A DNA stretch of 64,000 nucleotides from Acanthosepion pharaonis (GCA_903632075.3 CAHIKZ030005437.1:154001-218000); one strand, 5' to 3'. Shown: positions 22,049-33,627, numbered from the stretch's first letter. The notes: generated by a model from the letters alone, not told the origin. Numbers and translations are program-made.

Positions 22049-22541
22049 GTGTGTGTGTGTGTCTGTGTGTATTTGTGTCTGTGAAGAGTAAATTCAATCT
22101 TCACCAAACATTTTTAGAAACGAATCGAGAAAATACCTTGTTTATATGCAGTGTTTCTTCGGCAAAGTTCGGCTGTCTTCGGAGGTCACGTTTTAAACTC
22201 ACATCAATTTTTCCTGTCAAACATTAGAGACTTTTTTTTTTAGTAAGCTTTTTCATTTCCGTTTTGTTTAACATTTTTTTAAAATTTCATTATTTAATTT
22301 ATCTATTTTTTTAAAAGTCACATGTTTCCTTCGTCTAACAGAATCTTCTTATGATAAAAATTTAGCAAATTTTTACATTTAAAAAGCAAAGATTAAGCAC
22401 ATTTTTATATGCAGTATTACAGTTTATTCGTTATTAACACGCAGGTTTTTGCTATTTGTCATTGTTTTAAATAGTTTATAAGTTTTCAGCTTTTCAGTTA
22501 TTTTGCAATATATTTTTTCTTTTAGTTGTTTGTTACCATGC
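22047..22541. other. No gene seen
   Basis: AT-rich, unrecognised. Confidence 0.5.
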
Positions 22542-22565
22542 ATATCTATCTACCTACCTACCTAC

Positions 22566-22608
<43 letters not shown>

Positions 22609-22617
22609 CCTACCTAC

Positions 22618-22673
<56 letters not shown>
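22542..22673. repeat. TATC / TACC microsatellite
   Basis: About 32 tetranucleotides, mainly TATC with two blocks of TACC. Confidence 0.97.
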
Positions 22674-22984
22674 GTTGTTTCACGGTTTTACATGTTCTTT
22701 TTAAAAGCAACTTTTTGAAATTCTAAGCTTTTGTTTGACAAGTCGCCGCCCTTTTTATCAGTTATTTTTATATCTTATTATTTTACAACTTTTTCAAATT
22801 CATTTTTCGATATTTTTTGTTTCATTTAGAATTCTATTCAGTATTCTTTATATATACCTTACATTCATTCTTAATGAATTTATTTTAGAATTTGTATGAA
22901 GTAAGGTAGAGGATATAGTAATGAATATCCCTATTTCTATAAAAAGAACAAGAATTATACGCCACTAATTTAGAACTTGATATT

Positions 22985-23400
22985 TTTTTTTTACAATAAG
23001 GTTCACCCTGTATAAGTCGGGGACCACTCGAGGTAGAGGGTTACTTTAAGAGGTATTTTATATGGATAGGAGGGGAAGATAAAGATTAACTCTAGATTTG
23101 AACAGGTTAAGATTGTAGTGATCGGTGAAACACCCTCTTGGGAGTTTGTTCCACGGGGCAGTGGTTCGCGAGAAGAAGTTGATTGAGTGCAACAATACAG
23201 AGTGAATGTGGATGGTTTGCTACAATATAAGTGGCATGGCGGATCCTAGCTGTGAAAATTAAACCTGGCAGAACCAAGGAATGTAGTTCGTCCGAGTACT
23301 TTCCATAGAAGTAGCGATGTAGCAGTGAGAGACTCGCCACATCCCGCCTGTGTCGGAGAGAGGTTGAAGGATGACTGAAAGAAAACAGTTTAATTTGGTT
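22985..23400 (-). pseudogene. LINE 3' end (jockey/CR1-like), minus strand
   Basis: The minus strand encodes the extreme C terminus of a non-LTR reverse transcriptase protein: VASLSLLHRYFYGKYSDELH, then after a frameshift FFSRTTAPWNKLPRGCFTDH and YNLNLFKSRVNLYL with a stop. The 3' untranslated segment (CTACCTCGAGTGGTCCCC, GGGTGAACCTTATTGTAA) matches the copy at 62.8 kb and ends in an A run (T run on the plus strand at 22983-22992), as expected for target-primed reverse transcription. Related copies lie at 37.5, 39.7 and 62.5 kb. Confidence 0.8.
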
Positions 23401-23937
23401 TAAATTTGATTTAAATTAATGTCAAGCGTTTCAAACCCAAATTAAACTATTTTAAAGGCCAATGTTAACGTTCCTGTCCAGAACTTAATGATGACTATTG
23501 TTTACCGAAATTAAAAATGCCAAATCTTTCTAAAATAAAGTGACTGTCAGAGAAAGATAATGAGATGAAAATCCCTAGCTTAATTATTTACCAAATTATT
23601 TAGGAGAAATATTTACTAATTATTTGATTAAGATACAAATATCTCGAAAAATTACATTTTGTTTTACTATGGCTGGCTTTCTATTTATCAATACAAGTCA
23701 GATCTAACAGTGAAAAGTGCGAAATATTTTATAAAAGTACTTCAATAACATTTTGAGTCATTTTACTGCTGATTAAAGCAGATAAAAACATTTCCATGTT
23801 TTAGAGTATGAATATTAAAACGGACATAATCATTCTTGTTTGTGCGTTTTGCTTATTCTCCGTGTGACTGCTGTTTGTTAGTTGTCCACACCCAACAGTT
23901 GTTTCAAACTTTGTGAGAAAGAAAGTTAACATATGAC
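23401..23937. other. No gene seen
   Basis: AT-rich unrecognised sequence. Confidence 0.5.
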
Positions 23938-24515
23938 TTATGAGGAAGTGCTAAAAAAGTTTTCAGTCTGACCAATTTCCTAAAATCAGTATTCGAATGA
24001 TGAAGCATACTAATAAGGATTGGGAACCTCAAAGTGGTGTAATCGTCAGCAAGCTTGTCTCGCTAAATCAATTATGACTGAGTAGTGAGTTTGATCCTCA
24101 CTAGGTGATTCACATTTCCGGCCTTGTGCCGCATCTAAGCTACGATTAAAACTCGTTTTTAGGCTCCTCGAAGTGGTGTAATGGTTAACAACATTTGGGC
24201 AGGTCGACGTGTAATGGCTATCAAGTTGTCTCGCTATATCAATTATAACCGAGTAGTGAGTTCGATCCTCACTCAGTGCCCCATACTTTCGGCCTTTCGG
24301 CTATGCTTAGAAAATCATTTGGGCACTTCGATGTGTAATAGCTAGCAAACTTGCCTCGCTAGATCAATTATGACTGAATAGTGAGTTTTATCCTCACTGG
24401 GTGCCCCATGATTTCGGCCTTGTGCAGCGTCTAAGCTAACCTTAGAAAATAACCATAAGTATAATGGTTTTTGGAAGTAAGTCGGATCGAGAATTTTCAG
24501 CGCTGCATCGTAATA
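23938..24515. mobile_element. MITE-like ends enclosing SINEs
   Basis: The left end AGGAAGTGCTAAAAAAGTTT and the right end (read on the minus strand) GCAGCGCTGAAAATTC resemble the inverted ends GGTGCTGAAAANTTCCC of family G at 35.7 and 53.6 kb. If so, the SINE trimer sits inside this element. Target duplications were not found. Confidence 0.35.
24024..24460 (+). repeat. Tandem alpha SINE, three units plus a partial
   Basis: Three successive copies each carry a tRNA-like head and tail. B boxes are at 24087-24101, 24258-24272 and 24383-24397. All share CTCGCTA.ATCAATTATGAC upstream of the B box and GCCTTGTGC..CGTCTAAGCTA-type tails. An extra truncated head (AGTGGTGTAATGGTTAACAAC) lies at 24170-24195. 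The copies differ from each other at many sites, so the array is old. Confidence 0.8.
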
Positions 24516-24867
24516 TCATTATTCCAAGAAAAGGAAATGATCGTCGTCTGGTATCATAAAAGACAAGCACCGCAGATCAAAGCAGGTCTCAAGAAGAAAA
24601 TGTAAATTCTTCACTTTACAATATAAATACTACATCAACATGGAAAGATTGTTTAAGGGCAGCGTGTAAATATCTGAAAAAAAAAAAGGAACGTTTGCAA
24701 GAGACATTTTATAAGTGAGCGTAAGAGTTAACCAGTGAGAAATAAAGCAAGACTTTTCAAAAAGCCAAAGTCATTTAAGTAGTTGGTATTTATGCACTTC
24801 CATAAACACTAAAATAAACACTAATTCGCATAAAGGCATAAAAATCCTAGTGAATTTAGTTTTAAAT
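24516..24867. other. No gene seen
   Basis: Unrecognised AT-rich sequence with an A run near 24680. Confidence 0.5.
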
Positions 24868-24874
24868 TCTTCTT

Positions 24875-24950
<76 letters not shown>
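24868..24950. repeat. TTC / TTA compound microsatellite
   Basis: About 12 TTC followed by about 15 TTA trinucleotides. Confidence 0.97.
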
Positions 24951-24951
<1 letters not shown>

Positions 24952-26205
24952 ATAGCATCATTTTTGCTTACGCGGGTTTAAGAAATAAAACGAGGGGTGT
25001 GTGAATAATATTTTGAAAATTTCGATGACAACATATCAAATAAAAATTCTTGCACAAGTCCAAATTATAATTTAGTATATAAAACTGAAAAATTTACAAA
25101 TACTCTTTGTTTTTCAGTTTTTCAATTTCTAAAAAAAGGAAAAATTGATTTTTACAAATTATCTTTACAACAGTTTCAGATACACACTTGATTAAGCGGT
25201 TATTCACCAAATTTAATTTCAATTGAAGGAAATATCTTCTACTAATTTTAGTACAAGCAAATATTTTAAGAAAAGAAAACATTTAATCACTGAGGAAATA
25301 AATATATAAAGTTTCATTGGAATTAAATAATTATTTAATTTTTATGTATGTTTATTGAACTTAAAAGTTTGAGAAATTCTCTAACAATTGCAAAAAGTCA
25401 AATTTTAAACTCTCATTTTTTTCAATTTAATATGTTGAATACAAATAATTTTTATATAAGATTTTTCTTCAATGTTTCTTCTTTCTAACGGCAAAAGTTA
25501 TTGAATGTCGAATTATTAATTATGAACAATATAGAGATTTATTTTTATCATGTGAATAATCTTGAACCCTTTTCTCATGATGAATACCTAGATTTATTGA
25601 TTTCATCTCTTCTTTACTTATTTCCCAACATTTTGTAATGATTTATTTTTGCTTTCTGATTAATATTCTTTGTTTCTTGCCATTTTAACTTTACCTTTTA
25701 TGAAGTTACTTATTTTTTCAATGTAATTTCATTTTTTTACTTATTGCCATATCTTTTTCAATATATTGTCTTCACAAATACTTTTGTCTAAGCATTTTTA
25801 ACAATTACGTACTCTTATTTTGAACTGAGTAGAAATTCATTTCGTCTGAAAATAAAACTCTTATATCCTTTGGCGTAGATTTCTTTCTTTCCTTTATGGG
25901 TTCTCTTTTATTTATCTTTATTCTTGCTTTTGTGAATAGAGATAAACCTTCATACTAATATGCCATCGTTTCTTACCCATTTCGCTCACATTTACACGAT
26001 ACGAGCAACTGATTTATTTATATATGCCTAAAAGTAAGTGTATATGTTTATATACTTTTACATGCAAAATACACATACATAAACACAAGTATGTATAAAA
26101 ACGCAATATTATTGTCCATATATTTATCTGCTTGAGCGTATGCGCACGCGCGCGTGTGTGTGTGCATAGATTTGAAAGCGAGTTCATATTGGGCAAAAAT
26201 GTATA
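24951..26205. other. AT-rich, no gene seen
   Basis: Long unique-looking stretch, very AT-rich from 25000 to 25900. Nothing recognised. Confidence 0.5.
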
Positions 26206-26330
26206 GCACGCTTTGAAGAGCTATTGTTAGCAAGCTATTCTCGCGAATCCAAAGAATTCGACCTAGATGGGTGCCTCATGACTGTGGTTTTGTGCCTGAT
26301 TTATCAAAGATTAGTAAATATCTACTGAAG
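26206..26330 (+). repeat. Alpha SINE
   Basis: GCTATTGTTAGCAAGC (A box) and AGAATTCGACCTAG (B box), then the tail CTGTGGTTTTGTGCCTGATTT and AAATATCT. Confidence 0.65.
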
Positions 26331-27009
26331 AGGAATATAGACATTATGAAATGAAACTGAAGCAAATATTTGAAAATACGATGTAGCCATTGCTTACGGC
26401 TAGATTTAAACATAGGATGTAAACTGCAAGAAGTTGCGGAGCCAATTTGATAATAGATAATAGACAACAAGGGTTCCTCCTAGACTAACGCTAAAGTGAT
26501 TCATTCTGACAATGAATCTCGAAGACCTAATTTCATGTTTATGCCCTAGTCTGTTGGTACATTAAAAAAACATGAATCAAACTATTTTTGCGTCTACAAC
26601 TCCTCTTAATTTAGTTTAAAATCCTAGAAAAATTAGAATATGGTGAGTTAAAGAATGCAATAACGAGGAAACATTACTTAAAATCTTGGAAAGCATTTAA
26701 ATTATTCGTGGAATACTTTCTGTTCTTCATGAGCGTTTACATTTTAGTGTAGTTATAAGTGCTGAAGGATTCATGTATACAAGATATGCATTGCCTTAGA
26801 TGTTTCTCTAGGATAAATAGATATATAACTTAAAAAACCAGATTATTGATAATTTTACTATCCTCCCTGGACTCGTCATATTTTTAATATTCCATCCCTT
26901 CGTTTCTCAGGATAAATTGTTAATATGCAACATTAGCAGAGTAGTGTAAGCAGAGAAGGCCACCCTCGCGCCAATTCTATGCAAAGTAGAAGTGAGTGAA
27001 AGAAAGAAT
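26331..27009. other. No gene seen
   Basis: Unrecognised sequence. Confidence 0.5.
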
Positions 27010-27205
27010 TTTGCAAGAAGATTTTCCTGCTGTTACTTTCTGTGATAGGCTGGTTATCAACCAAGGCTATAGGACCCATGTGTGATTTGCTATGAATCTG
27101 CCTTTTCTTCTCCTAGCCAGTCGGGGAGTTGAATTCATACCCTTTCCCATGGGGATTTTCGCCTATGTCAATGTAACGAACTCCGATATTTTATACAGAA
27201 CCACA
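27010..27205 (-). repeat. Beta SINE fragment
   Basis: Reads on the minus strand as the beta SINE body: ACATTGACATAGG, CCATGGGAAAGGGTATGAATTC, CTATAGCCTTGGTTGATAACC. The tRNA-like head is lost. Confidence 0.6.
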
Positions 27206-27350
27206 CACACACGCACATTCAGAGATTGAGATAAACGTTTTATATACACAGTGGACATGATAAATATCATTTACACATACACACAAACACACACATATAT
27301 ATGTAAATATAAAGTTGAATTTGCCAAAAAGAAACGAATTGAATCATTTT

Positions 27351-27365
27351 ACACACACACGCGCG

Positions 27366-27449
<84 letters not shown>
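27351..27449. repeat. CA / AT compound microsatellite
   Basis: CA array interrupted by GCGCGCGT, then about 18 AT dinucleotides. Confidence 0.97.
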
Positions 27450-27451
<2 letters not shown>

Positions 27452-27977
27452 CTAAATTCCCCTTACAGTTTTGTGTGGTTGTGATGTGAAAGAGTTCGAT
27501 TAATAGGGGCACAACGAGAATAGATAGAGCAGTTTATTTTAATAAGTCTAGGCGAAGCAACAATTAAAAAAACAATTTTTTATTTTTACCATGTAGGAAT
27601 ATATGAACAAAATATTTATTTGTGTTTGGTTAGTTGAAAACACGATTTCTACAATGATATAAACCTATAACCAATTCAGAAACCATTTAGAGAAAAGAAA
27701 AGAAAAAACATTTTAGATTAAATAACTGTTCGACTCACTGGCATTTCAGGAATTCATTGAATGTTATAGTCTTTGTAATGACTTCTTTATTAACAAAAGT
27801 GTCGTCATCCATTTACATGTTTCAGTTGCCTTATATTTTCAGAAGTTTGCAATTTTGCATACGTACACTTTGCAACATATAACTGTACCTTTTACTCGAA
27901 ACGGCAGTTAAGAATACATACTGCCATGCTGAGGTTATGACAAAGCATGTGCAAAATGCTACACAAATGCAATCATG
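27450..27977. other. No gene seen
   Basis: AT-rich, unrecognised, leading into the hammerhead-like motif. Confidence 0.5.
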
Positions 27978-28006
27978 TTTCGATGTGTATTAACACATCT
28001 CATCAG
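27978..28006 (-). ncRNA. Hammerhead-like core
   Basis: On the minus strand CTGATGA (28000-28006), a perfect 7-bp hairpin GATGTGT/ACACATC with loop TAAT (27982-27999), then GAAA (27978-27981). This is the full conserved core with a canonical stem II. I could not find convincing stems I and III or a GTC cleavage triplet, so it may be a decayed ribozyme or a Penelope-like element end. Confidence 0.4.
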
Positions 28007-28112
28007 GTGTTAGTAAATGACTGATTATTGCATTGAGACCTCTTTTAAATTAATCTTACGAACGTTGGAATTTATATTCGATTCGTTCTCATTTCATACG
28101 GATATACATACA

Positions 28113-28115
28113 TAC

Positions 28116-28177
<62 letters not shown>
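28113..28177. repeat. AT microsatellite
   Basis: About 30 AT dinucleotides after a short CATA run. Confidence 0.96.
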
Positions 28178-28179
<2 letters not shown>

Positions 28180-28386
28180 ATAATGTGTATTTAGGCAACA
28201 ACGTTTCTTTTAAACATGTTTCGTTGAATATCACAGACAAGGAAAATTTGATGGAATTTTTATTTAGTTTTTACAACATTCTAACATTCCTACAAAAATA
28301 GTCCGTATTGTTCATTGTCGCAACCCCTTTTCAACCACATCTTTAGCCATTTCCAATGGGGGTGGGGGGTGGGGGTGTTTGTTTTT
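28178..28386. other. No gene; G-rich run
   Basis: 28358-28377 has three runs of 5-6 G separated by single T, just before the family B element. Confidence 0.6.
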
Positions 28387-28665
28387 AGTGTACGAGATTC
28401 ATGGAAGATTGAAGTTTATAAGCAGTAAATTCGACCTTGCCTACCGAACGCTCCTTTGTGGCCGAGAGGTTAGGCACGTCAGCATAAATGACGTTTCTGT
28501 ATAGGATGCAGGTTCGAATCCTGTCAAAGGACGAATATTTTCTATGAAAATTTCTCGGACATTCAGGCCGGTAAATGTTATTTAATACTGTTATAAACAG
28601 AGCATTTACTTAAATACTTGTATCTATAAAAAGAACGTTAAACATAAAATGTCGTTAATAAATAT
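28387..28665 (+). repeat. Family B repeat with tRNA-like core
   Basis: 28452-28532 folds as a cloverleaf: acceptor stem TCCTTTG/CAAAGGA (7 perfect pairs), D stem GCC/GGC, anticodon stem CGTCA/TGACG, a 13-14 base variable region, and T arm GCAGG-TTCGAAT-CCTGT. The D arm and long variable region resemble Ser/Leu class II tRNAs. The anticodon loop GCATAAA lacks U33, so it is not expected to decode. The right arm (GGACATTCAGGCCGGTAAAT to GAACGTTAAACAT) matches the palindrome at 48.3-48.9 kb. The left arm is missing here. Confidence 0.75.
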
Positions 28666-29314
28666 ATATATATATGTGTGTAATCATGAAAATCAATTTT
28701 AATTAAAATATCCAAATACTCAATCTGATTTAGATTTAATAACAATAGTGTTGTCTAATTTACTTACTGTTTACATTTGATATAAATACATGTCAGTGTA
28801 TTAATAATATCAAAGCCTTAAAAGACAATAATTTTTCAAGTTTATTATTCATCAAGTTGAGACTCTAGACCCAAATCATATTTTGTCTTTCGTTTGATCA
28901 CTTATTTTTTTCAGTGATCGTCGAATGTAATGCGATTGTCATAAATTCATTTCCCAAGTCCTTTATTTAGTATAAACAACCCGATGGTCACTCTACATTC
29001 AACATTTGTTGTCCCTTTCCAGTTAAAACAAGTTTCATAATAATTATTAATATTTAGTGGATGGCTTGGTGAAGTAGATAGTAGCATATTTACGATCACC
29101 GCTACAAGTCACTGTTTCAACTCTGGTTTCAAGCCTTGGATCTCGAATGTTGATTTTCAAGGCAAACACAGTGGAAAGTTATTCTCTTTTATTAGAATGA
29201 TGTAACAAACATTTCCTCTTTTTCTAAGAATGATCAAGGGAGACTTATCAAATATAAGGAATCTTCAATTTTATTATTTACTTTATAAAGCGAAGCGACG
29301 AAGCATGACAAGTG

Positions 29315-29319
<5 letters not shown>
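28666..29319. other. Mostly featureless; possible SINE near 29057-29140
   Basis: TGGCTTGGTGAAGTAGATAG near 29060 resembles an A box, but the B box (CTGTTTCAACTC) is poor. The rest is unrecognised. Confidence 0.4.

Positions 29320-29393
<74 letters not shown>
29320..29393. repeat. CA / AT compound microsatellite
   Basis: About 13 CA, then AT with one AAAT interruption. Confidence 0.96.
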
Positions 29394-30009
29394 GTATTAT
29401 GTACATAGAAGGAGATGGTGACAAGTTCTCAGCCCGGCCAAGAAGCGTGATCTTGAACCACGAAACGCACATTCGATTGCACATTTTCAATTCGAAGTTC
29501 AACATCATTTCTTACGTTTCTTTAAGCCTTCTAAAAATTTCAATATTTTCTCATTGAAATAATGATTTGATGAAGTGACCTGTGCAGAGAATCTTACAGT
29601 AACACCTCATAAACGCAATCACACACATACATACATACATACATACGTACATCCAATAAATAAAGAAAATATCCGATATAAATAAATAAAGCCGATTACT
29701 TTAATGTTAATAACTATTTTTTTGATTAAGGGTAAAGAAGTTTGAAGAAACATTAACAAATAACACACACACGCATATACATATATATATATTTAGAAAA
29801 ATATAACAAAATGGAAGTTTTTTTTTATGACGCGTTTCAACCGTTATGATTTCATCTGACTAGGCTTTGATGACGTTGCATCGTTTACACATGCGCACGA
29901 AACGAGTGATGCAGATAGTTTCACCCTTTTATCAAAAGAATGGGCATAGATCGCACGGAGAGAACAACTTTTGCCATCAAGACATCAAGCTGATCTATAT
30001 GGAACCTGT
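29394..30009. other. Intergenic with a Penelope-like motif
   Basis: At 29830-29862 the minus strand reads CAGATGAAATCATAACGG then TTGAAACGCGTC, the CTGAAGA...GAAACG pattern common at Penelope-like element ends. Nothing else recognised. Confidence 0.4.
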
Positions 30010-30017
30010 ATGGGTCC

Positions 30018-30993
30018 CAGTGGCGTAGCTAGAGTAAACGTCACCCGGGGCGGTCCGCTCAAATGTCACCCCAATGACCCCGATTCACCCTATGCTGAAT
30101 GGTTAGCTGTAGCTAAATTTTCATACATGCTCTACCTCTACTTTACTCTACTGACCGGTACGTTACTGTTTACATGTATGATCCTAGACAAAATCCAATA
30201 CCACAAAATAATCAGTTCAAATCAAAAGATTTTTAAAATGCAACTGTTCACTTTCAGAACAACTGAATACAAAACACGGCAATACACAAAAGAATGACAT
30301 TCGATACTATGGTCTTAGAATGAATGTTTTCTTGTTTTCATTGTGGCAAACTGGTCAATGACATCGTCAAAATCTGTTTGTCTTGTAAGCTCGTTTTCAA
30401 TGGACAGCACAGCCAGATCCGACAGTCTCGACTGGTTCATGGTTGACGTAATTTTCTGTTGCTAATTTTCCGGTGTGCACTTTTCCGTTGCATCATTTTC
30501 TGGGTACCATTTAATTATCAATGATGTTTGAAAGTATTTTTCTTGACAAAAATGTTCTATTTAATTTTTAAGCATTTTTCGGAACATAGTAATTGTATCT
30601 CGGCGAATTGATACACAGGCAAGACTGAAATTGTTGCACTTTTGGCTTCGTATTTCGCTTTGTTGTTATTAATGATGCATTCGATAAAATGTTACAACAA
30701 TGTCTCTTGTTAGTAACCAAGATTGTAGCAACTGAAACACATAAAGGCTGAAAACATTGCTATTTTTCCCACTCAAATTTCCGACAATCTATAAGAAAAT
30801 TTCTGACGGGGGCAAAACTGGGGGCTATAAATTATTTCTATGGGGGTCATATGCCTGTGCCTCCACCACTGTTTTCAGACTATTTTTGGCACCTTAGCCT
30901 AGTTGAAAATTTTGTTGGGGTGACATTTGTGTCACCCTCCTGTGCTGGCACCCGGGGCGGTCCGCCCCCCCCCCCACCTTAGCTACGCCACTG
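30018..30993 (-). mobile_element. hAT transposon, internally deleted, 976 bp
   Basis: The ends are perfect 14-bp inverted repeats, CAGTGGCGTAGCTA and TAGCTACGCCACTG. They are flanked by an identical 8-bp target duplication ATGGGTCC at 30010-30017 and 30994-31001, the hallmark size for hAT. Inside each end lies a near-palindromic GGGGCGGTCCGC block (30042-30058 and 30949-30965), then a second 14-bp inverted pair AAATGTCACCCCAA/TTGGGGTGACATTT. Only the end of the transposase remains, on the minus strand. The element must have been mobilised by an enzyme made elsewhere. Confidence 0.93.
30315..30510 (-). pseudogene. hAT transposase C-terminal fragment
   Basis: The minus frame reads ITSTMNQSRLSDLAVLSIEN and ELTRQTDFDDVIDQFATMK before a TAA stop at 30315-30317. 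This is the end of the hAT dimerisation domain, whose usual pattern is LRSTM-x-Q-x-RL-x-x-LA-x-LSIE followed by DFDD-x-I-x-x-FA. A decayed SAERSFS-like segment precedes it. The catalytic core is missing, so the fragment cannot act. The last 42 codons are unbroken. Confidence 0.85.
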
Positions 30994-31002
30994 ATGGGTC
31001 CA

Positions 31003-31004
<2 letters not shown>

Positions 31005-31049
<45 letters not shown>
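31005..31049. repeat. AT microsatellite
   Basis: About 22 AT dinucleotides, starting three bases after the hAT target duplication, then CACACACA. Confidence 0.97.
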
Positions 31050-31059
<10 letters not shown>

Positions 31060-31361
31060 TATATATATTTGTCTATGCATGAATATATATTTTCAGCGCA
31101 GAGAATCATCTAGTGAGAATCGTATTCACTACATGAATGATTGCAGTTTGAGAGAAGTTGATATGTTAATTCTTATTATGCAAGTTCACAATTTCATAGT
31201 AAAATTATTATTAACCAAACGGTGGTAACATTTATATTTATAATGTTAAATATAACATGTAAATTTCCGCTGATCACATTTTTTCCATTTGAAATATTTT
31301 AATATTATTTCAGAAATATTTCAATATTACATATTTGGTGGTGTGTAATTTTTTTCTTCAT

Positions 31362-31407
<46 letters not shown>

Positions 31408-31801
31408 TAGATAGATTTATAGTATAGTTATTGATATTTATTTTTTAATTTCAGATTTATAAAAGATTACCGTGTGGCTTAAAAAAATACATAACCTGAA
31501 AAGAGAAAGAAGATCATATAAATTTATTGAATGTTGAACAGGGATCAAAGAACGATCAAAAGAGAAATTTAACACTTATAATAAAAATAATAAGAAAAAT
31601 TGGCATTAAAAATGCGAAAGCAAAATGAGATTTGAAAACAGTTAAGAGAATAAGATGCAAAAAAATTGGATACATTAGTAAAATATATTTGAAGAAACGA
31701 TACGTTGCGAATGTAAAGAGAAATGATGCAGAATATTTAGAACGTTGGCTAACGACACGAAAGCAAACGAAGTACTTATTTTGAAAAAATAAACGTAAAA
31801 A
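31050..31801. other. AT-rich with an AT array
   Basis: 31366-31405 is an AT array followed by three GATA units. Otherwise unrecognised, and perhaps the upstream part of the Tc1-like element. Confidence 0.5.
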
Positions 31802-32405
31802 AGATAAGCATTTTAATTGGGCGACGTACATGGAAATGATTTTCTCAACAGTATATTTTAGTTGATGAATATAACGCTTTATTGTCTGGGTGTGATGATT
31901 TGGGTTAGAACGTGGGTATTTTATGGAAATAATCAATAAACATGACTTAGAAGACAACAGAGAGAAGTAGAAGTTAGAACTGTAGGCAGAAATATTATAG
32001 GACCCTTCAAAGCTGTTAAGGTGTCAAGATAAATGCAGAGAATTATTGTATGTTATTGAACAAGACGTTTATTGAGTAGCACGAGCCAGGACCAAGAAGC
32101 CTTAAGCCAAAATGTATATTTATTGCTAGACAATGCTCCTTCACGTTCTACAAAACCGATGACTGCACACATTGCCAAAAAAAAAAAAAAAAAAAATTCA
32201 AAGACGGCAAATTAATGGCATAGACACTAGTCTCTTAAGATATTAATCCAATACAAAACTTGTGGCCTATCATTAAAAGAGATTTATCTGAGAATGGGAA
32301 CCAATATTTAAGCAAAGGAACCAACTAAACCTGTTGTATGTGAAAGCTGAAACAGTAAAAAAAATTACCAAAATAAATGACATTAAGTCAAGGAGCTCAT
32401 ATTAA
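31802..32405 (+). pseudogene. Tc1-like transposase relic
   Basis: In shifting plus frames the DDE region of a Tc1/mariner transposase can be read: HFNWATYMEMIFS, VDEYNALLSGCDDLG (first Asp 31864-31866), EGVKINAENY-type sequence near 32010-32040 partly preserved as VKINAENYCMLLNKTFIE, YLLLDNAPSRST (second Asp 32129-32131) and DINPIQNLWPIIKRDLSENG. The third catalytic residue, Glu in the family motif NPIENLW, is Gln here (CAA 32254-32256). Stops, frameshifts and a 20-base A run at 32176-32196 break the frame. Terminal inverted repeats were not identified. Confidence 0.75.
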
Positions 32406-32926
32406 CTTGTAAAATAATAATAATTGATTCAAGTATATGGGGTATTATATCAAGCAAATTTATGTTTTTGTCAGCTATATCTTGATTTAATTTCTAAATA
32501 AATATTTATGTTATATTTAGTTTGCTTAATTAAACTTTACATCTCCGAACCATTTGCCAGTATTTTTTAGTAAGAATATATATTAAAAGATATCCTGCAA
32601 AATTTAACCAATGTTAGTTGGTTAACATCAATTTTACTGGGAAAACGTAATAAAAATTGCAAGGTGAATTTTAATATATTGGTAAATTTTTAACTAAAAT
32701 AGTATTGGGTGACCGGGGACTATTATAAGAGGGATGTCCGCAAAACGCACAATCTTCAAGTGGCTGATCTCACGTTCAACCTTCAGTAGAATCTTTTGCG
32801 CGCATGAAAGTTATTGCAGTGCCCGGTCGTCCCCAACCATTTTAGCTGGAATTGTGTTATAGGCCTGCCATAAAGGAATGGAGCTCTAATCTTGTATGCT
32901 TATATACAACTTTTAAGAATTTGTTT

Positions 32927-32929
<3 letters not shown>
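32406..32929. other. AT-rich; possible small inverted-repeat element
   Basis: GGTGACCGGGGACTATT at 32707 and the minus-strand GGGGACGACCGGGCACTGC near 32840 form a weak inverted pair about 130 bp apart. Too imperfect to name. Confidence 0.35.

Positions 32930-33019
<90 letters not shown>
32930..33019. repeat. AT microsatellite
   Basis: About 45 uninterrupted AT dinucleotides. Confidence 0.97.
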
Positions 33020-33023
<4 letters not shown>

Positions 33024-33029
33024 TGTAGC

Positions 33030-33627
33030 CTATGTCTGTTTGGTAGTTTGTTAACGAACTCCTAGTGTTTTGGAGATAGACCACCATATGTTCTGAAACA
33101 ACATTACTCAGGGTACTTGGATAAGTATATTTTATTTTGATCAAAGGCGACACAAACTCCCCTCTGAATTTTTTTCCTTTGATTTAAATTAAATTTAAAT
33201 TTGAATAAGGGAATGACTCCTCTCCAGAATATAGTCGGAGAAATCCCGAAGATGGAGGTCACATAGGCAAGATCAAAATGAGACAATATAGACGTCAAGT
33301 TGAGCAAAAATCACCAGTGGGTTGCGACAATTCAACTGTCATATCAATGTTGAAATCTGCTTATCAATTCATTCAATTAACTATTGCATCAAATACATTA
33401 CAAAGGGGTCAGATGAAGCTGTTCCCTTCCACCCCCGGAAATTTTTCCCTTTGATTTTAATTAAATTTAAATTTGAACAAGGGAATGACTACAATCCAAA
33501 ATATAGAAGGATAAAGCCAGAAGATGGAGATCACGTCGGTAAGTAATATTATATTATATTTCTCCACAAATTAAAACAATGATTTAAAATCAATCATCAT
33601 CTTCTTACAAAAAATTTGTGACACGGA

